Shown: positions 1-6,055, numbered from the stretch's first letter. The stretch: 6,055 bases of DNA from Flavobacteriaceae bacterium UBA3078 (GCA_002366675.1 DFBO01000028.1:1-6055), one strand, 5' to 3'. Numbers and translations are program-made. The notes: generated from the sequence alone by a model not told the origin.

Positions 1-1874
1 ATTTGTGGATTTCTTAAATCAGCACCTATTAATAACACTTTCTTATTTAAACTTGATAAGGCTAAGGATAAATTAATACTAACATAGGTCTTTCCTTCTC
101 CTTTTATAGTAGAAGTGCAAAAAATAACTTGCCCATCATCATTATCTTTTAATGGCAAAACATATTTTACATTAGAACTTAAAATTCTAAAAGACTCAGA
201 CAATATCGATCTATCATTAGGGTCTTCAAAAATTAGTTTCGATTTATCTTTTACTTCCGGAATCTGGCCGATAATTGGGACATTCTTCACAACTCGTTCA
301 ACATCTTTTTTATCATGAACTTTGGTGTCCAACATAAAAAATAAAAATAAACTACCAAAAGGCAATAAGAGCCCAGCCAACATCGCTGCAGCATATACAA
401 TATTAGATTTTGGAGAAATTGGTAAAGAACCTGATAGAGAATATTCAACAATTTTTATGGATGGTTCTGTAATTGCTAAATTAATTGCAGCTTCCTCCCT
501 TTTTTGAAGCAGTAATAAATATAAACTTTCTTTTATTTTTTGTTGTCGATTTATCGCTCTTATTAATTTTTCCTTTTCAGGAATGCTTCCAACCTCTCCT
601 CTAATTTTAGAGTTTCTTCCCTCAAATTGTTGCCTTGCAATCTTTAGCTGGTTTGAATAAGACAACAATGACCCATTTATATTAGATTTTAACCCATCAA
701 TAGTAGTTGAAAGTTGTTTTACCATTGGGTTGTTAACCCCTCCACTACTTGCATATTTATTATACTCTAAAACTGCCAAGTTATACTGGGAAATTAAAAC
801 ATTGACATTTCCATCCTCTAAACCTATATTAGAAGGTAACAAGGCACCAATGGTATTTGGTTTTATTAGAACGTCTTTAATGAGTTCTACTAAAGAAATT
901 TGGTTTTCTATATCAAATAGCTCTTTTTCAGATTGTGCTCTTTTTTGCAAGCTTAATTCAGCATCTGTCTCCAGAAACACTAAATTATTGACTTGCTTAA
1001 ACTCTTTTTTATTAACTTCAATTGAATCCAATTCTTCTGCTAAAAATATAAACCTGTTTTCAATAAAATCTAATGTGTTTTTTGACACTTTTTGTCTATC
1101 ATAAATCCCATCTTTATTAAAAACACTTACTAGTGTATCTAACACTCTTTCTGAATAAACTACACTTTCAGAACTCATAGATAATTTTAACAAATCACTA
1201 ACCTCACCAATTGGCTCTGTCTTTATTTTTGATTTCAATCTTAAAATTGCTATCTTAATTGGAAAAAGATTTACTACATACTTTTTATCCTTAATATTTG
1301 GAATTTTAGTATAATTATCCAATTTAATATCAAAAGGCAAATTATGAGACATACTATATGAATCATGTCCTTTGAAAATCAATACCTCTTCAGTTTTAAC
1401 ATCTTTAACTTCAAAATCAGCATCATTAACTATAATTTCGTATTTATAATTACTAGTAATGCTATCTGGTTGAATATGTTGATCAAATCTAAACGGCAAT
1501 TCTGCTAATTGAGATGTTTGTATTTGTCCCTCTTCTTTAAAAGTCGTATTCAATTTTAACTCTCTAACTACTTGTTCAATAATCCTATAAGAAGTTAAAA
1601 TTTCAATTTCATTTTCAAGATTAATATTTGATCGTTTGAAAACAAATGCAGATGTAGGTAATTCTAGTCCATCAGATTCGTCTAAAATTTTAATTTTCGT
1701 GCTTGTTTCATAAATCCTTGGAGAATAACGTAAATAAATATAAGCAACAGATAATGTTAAAAATACAGAGAGTAAAAACCAAGGCCAAAATCTTAGATAT
1801 TTCTTTACTTCATGCTTAATATCAACCGAATCAATATCATTCTGAAAGTAACTATTATTTAAATTTTCTTCCAT
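1..1874 (-). CDS. Wzc-like polysaccharide co-polymerase / tyrosine autokinase (3' end beyond left edge)
   Basis: Inner-membrane protein that controls chain length and drives export of a surface polysaccharide, partnering the Wza-like exporter encoded just upstream. I translated 624 codons from the ATG at 1874 to the left edge with no stop. In order: a short cytoplasmic N-terminus; TM1 at about residues 30-48; a long periplasmic Wzz-type region with helical, probably coiled-coil segments (about 240-460) that include NPMVKQL and the conserved stretch P432-E461 with RQQ and LLQKREEA (GNVR-type domain); TM2 at about 490-515; then the cytoplasmic kinase. The kinase shows ESFRILSSN at 560-568, Walker A KGEGKT (Lys595) and a Walker A'-like LLIGADLR ending at 621. 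Walker B and any C-terminal tyrosine cluster lie outside the window. Family members in Bacteroidetes are usually near 800 residues. The start is 5 bases after the exporter's stop, so the two are co-transcribed. No Shine-Dalgarno is visible. Kinase activity is inferred: the first Asp of Walker A' is Gly617, and the third position of the E-x2-R-x2-R motif is Ser566. Confidence 0.92.
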   Translation of the reverse strand, partial: MEENLNNSYFQNDIDSVDIKHEVKKYLRFWPWFLLSVFLTLSVAYIYLRYSPRIYETSTKIKILDESDGLELPTSAFVFKRSNINLENEIEILTSYRIIEQVVRELKLNTTFKEEGQIQTSQLAELPFRFDQHIQPDSITSNYKYEIIVNDADFEVKDVKTEEVLIFKGHDSYSMSHNLPFDIKLDNYTKIPNIKDKKYVVNLFPIKIAILRLKSKIKTEPIGEVSDLLKLSMSSESVVYSERVLDTLVSVFNKDGIYDRQKVSKNTLDFIENRFIFLAEELDSIEVNKKEFKQVNNLVFLETDAELSLQKRAQSEKELFDIENQISLVELIKDVLIKPNTIGALLPSNIGLEDGNVNVLISQYNLAVLEYNKYASSGGVNNPMVKQLSTTIDGLKSNINGSLLSYSNQLKIARQQFEGRNSKIRGEVGSIPEKEKLIRAINRQQKIKESLYLLLLQKREEAAINLAITEPSIKIVEYSLSGSLPISPKSNIVYAAAMLAGLLLPFGSLFLFFMLDTKVHDKKDVERVVKNVPIIGQIPEVKDKSKLIFEDPNDRSILSESFRILSSNVKYVLPLKDNDDGQVIFCTSTIKGEGKTYVSINLSLALSSLNKKVLLIGADLRNPQ

Positions 1875-1879
1875 AAATA

Positions 1880-2641
1880 TTAATTGGTTACTAAAATTAC
1901 TATACTTAAAATTACAGTAGATACTCCTAAAAGTGTCCCAATATTTCCAATATATCCTGCTGAAGTTACTTTAGGTGGGTTTTGATTTACAACTATAACA
2001 TCATTAGGTTTAACATAAGCAAAAGAGCTATCTAACCAGATCGATTGGGTTAAATCTAAATGTGTTACTTTTCGAACTCCATCTACTTCTCTCATTATTA
2101 ATACATCATCACGTTTTCCTTTAATTGTTAAATCTCCTGCATAACCAATAGCTTGAAGTAAGGTTATACGTTCTTCAGTAAAAGAGTATGTACCAGGTTT
2201 TGTAACCTCACCTAATACTGTAACCTTAGCATTCAGGATTCTTATATTAACTGTAGGATCATTTAAATACCCTCCTTCTGTTAATTTGTTTTCTATGTGT
2301 CTTTCTAACTGAGTAGTTGACATATTCTCAACAGTTATAGAACCTAAAGAAGGAAATATAATTGTCTTTTCTTTTGAAACTAAATACCCATTTAATTTCA
2401 TAATTTCAATAGAATTTTGTTGAGATTCTGAGGAGAAACTTCTGTTAAATGGTATTGCTGTTTCAGGAACTAAAGCTCCAACAGAAATATTTAATATGTC
2501 ATTGGGTTGAATAGTAATTTGATCGTATACTAAGCTTGTGTTATTAAAATCATCTACATCTTGAAGATAAAATATTTCTTTTTTAGAGACACAAGAACTC
2601 AAAACTCCCAAAAGAATAATTCCTACTAACTTTATCTTCAT
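1880..2641 (-). CDS. Wza-like polysaccharide export lipoprotein (OPX family)
   Basis: Outer-membrane or periplasmic export protein of 253 residues that would form the exit channel for the polymer and dock with the Wzc-like protein encoded 5 bases downstream. Residues 1-16 are a lipoprotein signal peptide (MKIKLVGIILLGVLSS) and Cys17 follows a lipobox LSSC, so the mature protein should be lipidated. Residues about 40-135 form the polysaccharide-export domain, with QPNDILNISVGA near 45-56 and FPSLGSITVE near 96-105. Residues about 138-190 form one SLBB domain, with TVLGEVTKPGTYSF and LLQAIGYAGDL. After a short linker (KPNDVIVVNQ) the protein ends in a very hydrophobic helix at about 229-251. 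It is clearly shorter than E. coli Wza (about 380 residues), with one recognisable SLBB instead of several domains. That compact form is, as I recall, common in Bacteroidetes. The start is fixed by the signal peptide. It has its own upstream promoter-like sequence. Confidence 0.93.
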   Translation of the reverse strand: MKIKLVGIILLGVLSSCVSKKEIFYLQDVDDFNNTSLVYDQITIQPNDILNISVGALVPETAIPFNRSFSSESQQNSIEIMKLNGYLVSKEKTIIFPSLGSITVENMSTTQLERHIENKLTEGGYLNDPTVNIRILNAKVTVLGEVTKPGTYSFTEERITLLQAIGYAGDLTIKGKRDDVLIMREVDGVRKVTHLDLTQSIWLDSSFAYVKPNDVIVVNQNPPKVTSAGYIGNIGTLLGVSTVILSIVILVTN

Positions 2642-2668
2642 TTAATTAAGTTTGTTCATTAATAGATA

Positions 2669-2700
2669 CAAATATAGTTGCTATTGTTTCAATTGCAAAA
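2669..2700 (-). promoter_or_regulatory. Bacteroidetes-type promoter for the export gene pair
   Basis: Read on the minus strand, TTTTG (2700-2696) is followed by a 19-base spacer and TATATTTG (2676-2669). This matches the Bacteroidetes primary-sigma consensus of TTTG near -33 and TAnnTTTG near -7, with the usual spacing of about 19 to 21 bases. Transcription would begin at about 2662-2665, leaving a leader of about 20-25 bases before the exporter's ATG at 2641. It lies in the largest intergenic gap of the window (101 bases), which supports a real start of transcription for the exporter and co-polymerase. The match is seen directly; activity is inferred. Confidence 0.6.
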
Positions 2701-2742
2701 GCATTTATAATATTTTAAAAGCCTAACAAAATATAGCCTAAT

Positions 2743-3858
2743 TTAATGATCTTCTTTAAAATTTAATTTTTTTACTTGAATATAACGGAATGCAAAAGGT
2801 AGAACATATAAAATACTTCCATAAATAAGCAATGCAGCTATTTGAGTATTTAAATTTAGATGTAATAAATTAAAAGCTATTCCAACTATAGTTAAATTAA
2901 TAATAGCAATGAATAATGTGGTGTAAACATGCGAGTAACCTACTCTCAAAAACATATGGTGAATATGATTTTTATCTGGTTTGAAAGGACTCACTTTTAA
3001 GAAAAACAACCTAATTACGACTACTCGAAATGTGTCCATAAGTGGATAAAACAATATTGACAACGCTATAGCTGGCGATGCTTTATGAAATTGTGATAAC
3101 TCATCAGTTTGAGCATGAGAAATAAAGCAAATAGCAAAAAATGCCAATAAAAAACCAACAATCATAGAGCCTGTATCACCCATGAATATTTTATTTTTTG
3201 ATGAAAAATTTAATCTTAAAAATGCTATTAAAGACCCCATTAATGCTACAGATATAGTTGCCAAACTATATTCTTCAGTTATAATAAATAACCCACCAAA
3301 AACACCAGATGCGCAAAAAGCAAAAGAACCTGCAAGCCCATCTACTCCATCCATTAAATTATAAGCATTAATAATAAGAATGTACACAAACAATGTAAAA
3401 CCTATCGACACCCAATATGGTAGCGTTTCAACATCTAATATTTTAGAAAAACCAATTATTCTTGTATCTGTAAAAACAATTAATAATAATGCAGCAAATA
3501 ATTGGCCTATAAATTTTTTACGTGCAGAAAGGATGGTTAAATCATCTTTTAGGCCTAAAAAGAACAGAATTGTAAGTGCTCCCATTACAAGAAGTAACAC
3601 TTTTGTATTTAACAATGCTCCAGTTATTGTCATAACCACAACAAGACTTATAAAGATACCTATTCCTCCTAGCGTTGGAACTTTATATGAATGCGTGCTT
3701 CTGGCATCTGGCTCATCCACTAAATGCTTTTCTTTAGCTACATATAAAATAGTTGGAAATGTACTGAATGCTATAAAGAATGCCATAACAAATGCTGAAA
3801 TTAACCAAACTACAATATGGTCTTCAGGATTAAAAACATTAATTAAAAATTCTAACAT
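2743..3858 (-). CDS. WecA/MraY-family undecaprenyl-phosphate sugar-1-phosphate transferase
   Basis: Integral inner-membrane enzyme of 371 residues that transfers a HexNAc-1-phosphate from a UDP-sugar to undecaprenyl phosphate, the first committed step of the lipid-linked glycan. About ten or eleven hydrophobic segments run through the protein. Family motifs are all present: DEPDARSTHSYKVPTLGG (48-65) after TM1, the Asp pair D105-D106 in LGLKDD, NAYNLMDGVDGLAG (164-177) with N167, D170 and D173, FMGDTGS (225-231) with D228, and PLMDTFRV with D275. The loop DKNHIHHMFLR (295-305) carries the HIHH signature typical of the WecA/TagO branch rather than of MraY, which makes UDP-GlcNAc the likeliest donor, though GalNAc or another HexNAc is possible. 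The location beside WecB- and WecG/TagA-like genes fits a WecA/TagO role. The ATG at 3858 gives a normal N-terminus. It lies 70 bases after the epimerase stop. Confidence 0.9.
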   Translation of the reverse strand: MLEFLINVFNPEDHIVVWLISAFVMAFFIAFSTFPTILYVAKEKHLVDEPDARSTHSYKVPTLGGIGIFISLVVVMTITGALLNTKVLLLVMGALTILFFLGLKDDLTILSARKKFIGQLFAALLLIVFTDTRIIGFSKILDVETLPYWVSIGFTLFVYILIINAYNLMDGVDGLAGSFAFCASGVFGGLFIITEEYSLATISVALMGSLIAFLRLNFSSKNKIFMGDTGSMIVGFLLAFFAICFISHAQTDELSQFHKASPAIALSILFYPLMDTFRVVVIRLFFLKVSPFKPDKNHIHHMFLRVGYSHVYTTLFIAIINLTIVGIAFNLLHLNLNTQIAALLIYGSILYVLPFAFRYIQVKKLNFKEDH

Positions 3859-3877
3859 TTGGGTATGATTTAAATCT

Positions 3878-3899
3878 AATGATGCAAATATCCATCATT
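3878..3899. other. Short inverted repeat upstream of the WecA-like gene
   Basis: AATGATG (3878-3884) and CATCATT (3893-3899) are perfect 7-base complements around an 8-base loop. A run of T follows on the plus strand (3900-3905), so the shape is that of a weak intrinsic terminator for plus-strand transcription, but no plus-strand gene is present. In the minus-strand transcript the hairpin would sit 19 bases before the WecA-like start codon, where it could affect translation or mRNA stability. The stem is AT-rich and chance is a real alternative. Confidence 0.25.
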
Positions 3900-3928
3900 T
3901 TTTTTAACTAAATACGTTCTTAGATTAT

Positions 3929-5047
3929 TTAATCTAAAAATCGTTTTAAATTGTTATTGTGAAACTTTAATATTGCTTCAACTATACGAGCTGCAGTTTT
4001 TCCATCCCATAATGGTATATCTTGAGATTGTTTCCAATTTCCATCAAACAATTTATCCAAATAAGGTTTTATATTTTTTGGATTGGTACCAACCAACTCG
4101 TTAGTTCCTAAAGTAATAGTTTCTGGACGTTCTGTATTGTCTCTTAAAGTCATGCAGGGCACATTCATAATAGATGCTTCTTCGGTAATACCTCCTGAAT
4201 CTGTAATAACTGCTTTGGCATGTTTAACTAAATAATTAAACTCTAAATAGCTCAACGGACTTACTGTATGCAATCTTGTATGCTTGATATTTAGATTCTC
4301 GAGAATTTTAGCCGTTCTTGGATGAACTGGAAATACAACTGGCATATTACAAGAATGTGCCATAATCTCACTAATCATATCTTTAAGCTGATTTTCTTCA
4401 TCTACATTTGCAGGTCGATGCAAAGTCATAACGATATATCCCTTTTCCTTTAAATCCAATTCCTGCCATACTTTTGGTGCTTTAAAATTTGGCATTTGTT
4501 TTAAAAGCGTATCAATCATAGTGTTGCCTACAAAGAAAATTTGATTTTCCTTCACACCACTTTCTTTAAGATATTTATTAGCAGTTTCTGAAGTTGTAAA
4601 GAAATAGTTAGTAATACTATCTGTTACCAAACGGTTTATTTCCTCTGGCATCGTCCAATCGTTTGAACGAATTCCACCTTCAACATGAGCTACCTTTGTT
4701 TGCAATTTTTGAGCAACTAATGCACAAGCCATTGTTGACGTGACATCTCCAACCACTAACACTAAATCTACAGGATTTGCTAACAGCTCTTTTTCAAAGG
4801 CAATCATAATATTAGCTGTTTGAACTGCTTGGCTGCCTCCACTACATTCTAAATTGGCATGTGGTTCTGGAATTTGAAGTTGTTCAAAAAAATCGCCAGA
4901 CATATTTTTATCATAATGCTGTCCAGTATGGACTAATCGATAATCTATTGCATGTCCATTTTTCTTTGCATTCTCTATTTCATGAATAATTGGTGCAATT
5001 TTCATAAAATTAGGCCTTGCTCCTGCAATGATTGTGATTTTATACAT
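3929..5047 (-). CDS. wecB: Non-hydrolysing UDP-N-acetylglucosamine 2-epimerase (WecB/MnaA family)
   Basis: Cytoplasmic enzyme of 372 residues with a GT-B-like two-domain fold that interconverts UDP-GlcNAc and UDP-ManNAc, or acts on a related UDP-HexNAc. The N-terminal domain begins with IIAGARPNFMKIAP (Lys16), then HTGQHYD (40-46), VVGDVTSTMA (Asp101), HVEGGIRS (Glu123) and MPEEINR (Glu135, Glu136, Arg139). The C-terminal domain has TLHRPANVD (His210), PVHPRT (His242), ITDSGGITEEA (281-291) and LRDNTERPETI (301-311). These cover the acidic and histidine residues expected for the active site, and the length is normal. GARPNFMK and HRPANVD differ from the GTRPEAIK and HRREN forms of E. coli WecB and B. 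subtilis MnaA and lean towards WbpI-like members, so the exact substrate is less certain than the family. The start is 18 bases after the glycosyltransferase stop, consistent with one operon. No dehydrogenase (WecC) is seen nearby. Confidence 0.9.
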   Translation of the reverse strand: MYKITIIAGARPNFMKIAPIIHEIENAKKNGHAIDYRLVHTGQHYDKNMSGDFFEQLQIPEPHANLECSGGSQAVQTANIMIAFEKELLANPVDLVLVVGDVTSTMACALVAQKLQTKVAHVEGGIRSNDWTMPEEINRLVTDSITNYFFTTSETANKYLKESGVKENQIFFVGNTMIDTLLKQMPNFKAPKVWQELDLKEKGYIVMTLHRPANVDEENQLKDMISEIMAHSCNMPVVFPVHPRTAKILENLNIKHTRLHTVSPLSYLEFNYLVKHAKAVITDSGGITEEASIMNVPCMTLRDNTERPETITLGTNELVGTNPKNIKPYLDKLFDGNWKQSQDIPLWDGKTAARIVEAILKFHNNNLKRFLD

Positions 5048-5065
5048 ATTGTAGTTATTGATTAT

Positions 5066-5764
5066 TTAGTACCTATTCAATTGCAAATTAACAAAGAATT
5101 TCACCAAATGAATTTGTCTTTTTATTCTTGATGGCTGATTTATTAATCGATACGTCCATTCTAAATTGTTTTTTACCCACCATTCGGGTGCTCTTTTTAC
5201 ATGTTCTGTATAAACATCAAAACTTCCTCCTAAACCTTGATACGTTGCCTGATGTTCTTTTTGAATGCGTTCCATTAACAACTCTTGTTTTGGTGAACCC
5301 ATGGCTACTAAAACAATATCTGGTTGATATTTAAGTATATCGGCAATTAAATCTAATTCTTCTTGTTCCGTTTTTATATAACCATTTCTAAAATTAGAAA
5401 TAGTTATTTCTGGAAAATCAACCTTTAGCTTTTTAACTGTATCCTCAATAACTTCCTGTTTCCCTCCAATAAGGTAAAACGACTTTTCTTTATAAAATGT
5501 TTGAACTAAATCAAGCCATAATTCACATCCAGGGATTTTAACAACATCTGGATGTCCTTTTTTATGTAAAGCCCAAACAGCACCAATCCCATCTGGATAG
5601 CCTAAATTTCTATTTATAAGCTCTCGACTTTCATCTGTAGCATGTAGAATTTTTTCTGCATTAACGGCAATCATAATTTTTTTATGCTCAAGCGCATAGT
5701 CCATTAATTCTTTTCGCGAATTTGGAGCATAGGTTTTAACGCCATTTAGAAATTCTGTTATCAT
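5066..5764 (-). CDS. WecG/TagA/CpsF-family glycosyltransferase (GT26)
   Basis: Membrane-associated glycosyltransferase expected to add the second sugar, ManNAc or ManNAcA in the characterised members WecG and TagA, to a GlcNAc-diphospho-undecaprenol primer. From the ATG at 5764 it has 232 residues, a normal size. Motifs, numbered from that start: VNAEKILHA (34-42), YPDGIG with Asp58 (the likely catalytic base by analogy with TagA), FYLIGGK (96-102), VAMGSPKQE (153-161), and the family hallmark GLGGSFDVYTEHVKRAPEWW with LEWTYRLINQPSRIKR close behind. The basic, aromatic C-terminus probably provides membrane contact, as proposed for TagA. I chose 5764 because its ATG overlaps the upstream TGA as ATGA, a usual coupling arrangement. 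An in-frame ATG at 5791 would add nine residues (MPRNTIRKQ) and a 31-base overlap, which looks less likely. With the epimerase and the WecA-like transferase it completes a primer-synthesis set. Confidence 0.9.
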   Translation of the reverse strand: MITEFLNGVKTYAPNSRKELMDYALEHKKIMIAVNAEKILHATDESRELINRNLGYPDGIGAVWALHKKGHPDVVKIPGCELWLDLVQTFYKEKSFYLIGGKQEVIEDTVKKLKVDFPEITISNFRNGYIKTEQEELDLIADILKYQPDIVLVAMGSPKQELLMERIQKEHQATYQGLGGSFDVYTEHVKRAPEWWVKNNLEWTYRLINQPSRIKRQIHLVKFFVNLQLNRY

Positions 5765-6055
5765 TTGTTTTCTAATTGTATTTCTAGGCAATAATGAGCC
5801 ATAGCATTAAACATAAAGGCGTTAGACCAACGCATATAAGATATTTTTGAGCTTATCCCTTTTTTTATTTGATAGTAAAAGTAGCCTTTTTTATGCTGCA
5901 TATTATCCATGGTCCAATCTAGAACTTTTGATAATAATTCTTCATTTTTTTTGAATACGCTTAATTTCGATGCTGTCACAATAACTTGAGCTGGACAATG
6001 TATATCAATGGGATATGTTTTGTTATTATAGTATTTAGGCATACCATTTTCTTCA
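5761..6055 (-). CDS. C-terminal fragment of an unidentified polysaccharide-locus protein (5' end beyond right edge)
   Basis: The reading frame is open to the right edge and ends at the TGA at 5763-5761. An ATG at 6042 exists, but codons before it (EENG) continue in frame into what looks like conserved sequence, EENG-MPKYYNNKTYPIDIH, so I read this as an internal Met and the gene as truncated by the window. About 98 residues are visible. They include YPIDIHCPAQVIVTASKL, then helical segments and the ending GYFYYQIKKG..ISYMRWSNAFMFNAMAHY. Paired helices with aromatic-rich loops and a YMRW-x2-A-x-MF ending recall alpha/alpha-toroid proteins such as the C-terminal parts of polysaccharide-modifying enzymes. 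I recall similar proteins in Bacteroidetes glycan loci carrying the dubious label 'delta-aminolevulinic acid dehydratase'. This is recollection, not a search. No catalytic residues can be assigned from this fragment. It is coupled by ATGA to the glycosyltransferase and so belongs to the same operon. Confidence 0.75.
   Translation of the reverse strand, partial: EENGMPKYYNNKTYPIDIHCPAQVIVTASKLSVFKKNEELLSKVLDWTMDNMQHKKGYFYYQIKKGISSKISYMRWSNAFMFNAMAHYCLEIQLENK

Noticed and set aside
115..1104. Plus-strand open frames at 115-318, 322-507 and 730-1104
   Set aside because: They lie opposite the continuous minus-strand frame of the Wzc-like gene, which carries clear domain motifs. Their translations are low-complexity and resemble nothing I know.
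2642..2742. Intrinsic terminator after the WecA-like gene
   Set aside because: I found only AT-rich direct repeats and no GC-containing inverted repeat followed by a T-run on the minus strand.
3182..3868. Plus-strand open frames at 3182-3364 and 3380-3868
   Set aside because: They are antisense to the WecA-like gene, whose motifs are complete. The 162-residue frame is a by-product of antisense codon composition.
3859..3928. Possible second promoter before the WecA-like gene (GATATTTG on the minus strand, 3892-3885)
   Set aside because: The -7-like box misses its first consensus base, and no TTTG lies 19-21 bases upstream, so support is too weak to call. The same bases form the hairpin loop.
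5128..5334. Plus-strand open frame of 68 codons
   Set aside because: It is antisense to the conserved C-terminal half of the WecG/TagA-like gene and has no supporting signal.
5761..6042. A complete 93-residue gene starting at the ATG at 6042
   Set aside because: The frame stays open upstream to the window edge, and the sequence around this Met looks internal to a conserved region, so a truncated larger gene is more likely.
1..6055. tRNA, rRNA, CRISPR, insertion sequence or phage signatures
   Set aside because: No such structures, repeats or transposase/integrase-like sequences were seen. The minus strand is almost fully occupied by six polysaccharide genes.

Overview
The window is AT-rich (roughly two thirds A+T by eye). 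Every real gene is on the minus strand, so the biology reads from right to left. No clear Shine-Dalgarno sequences precede the starts, one promoter fits the Bacteroidetes TTTG/TAnnTTTG pattern, and the proteins resemble Flavobacteriia-type homologues. I infer a member of the Bacteroidetes, probably a flavobacterium. The region is part of a cell-surface polysaccharide (capsule, exopolysaccharide or O-antigen-like) biosynthesis and export locus.

In transcription order: (1) 6055-5761, the C-terminal end of a protein that starts outside the window, of uncertain function, possibly of alpha/alpha-toroid type; (2) 5764-5066, a WecG/TagA/CpsF-family glycosyltransferase joined to gene 1 by an ATGA stop/start overlap; (3) 5047-3929, a non-hydrolysing UDP-GlcNAc 2-epimerase (WecB family), 18 bases downstream; (4) 3858-2743, a WecA/MraY-type polyprenyl-phosphate sugar-1-phosphate transferase; (5) 2641-1880, a Wza-like outer-membrane polysaccharide export lipoprotein, preceded by a good Bacteroidetes-type promoter; (6) 1874 to past position 1, a Wzc-like co-polymerase/tyrosine autokinase, cut by the left edge just after its Walker A' motif.

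The genes form a coherent pathway. The WecA-like enzyme would load a HexNAc-1-phosphate onto undecaprenyl phosphate. The epimerase would supply a UDP-ManNAc-type donor. The WecG/TagA-like enzyme would add that sugar to make the second residue of the lipid-linked primer. The Wza/Wzc pair would control chain length and export the finished polymer. The flippase (Wzx), polymerase (Wzy) and other glycosyltransferases are not in the window.

I see no RNA genes, mobile elements, CRISPR arrays or obvious horizontal-transfer boundaries, and no gene-free stretch longer than about 100 bases. I do not see a clearly new system here. The points most worth a second look are non-canonical motifs in the kinase, a WbpI-like signature in the epimerase that leaves its substrate open, the short outer-membrane exporter with a hydrophobic C-terminal helix, and the unidentified right-edge protein.
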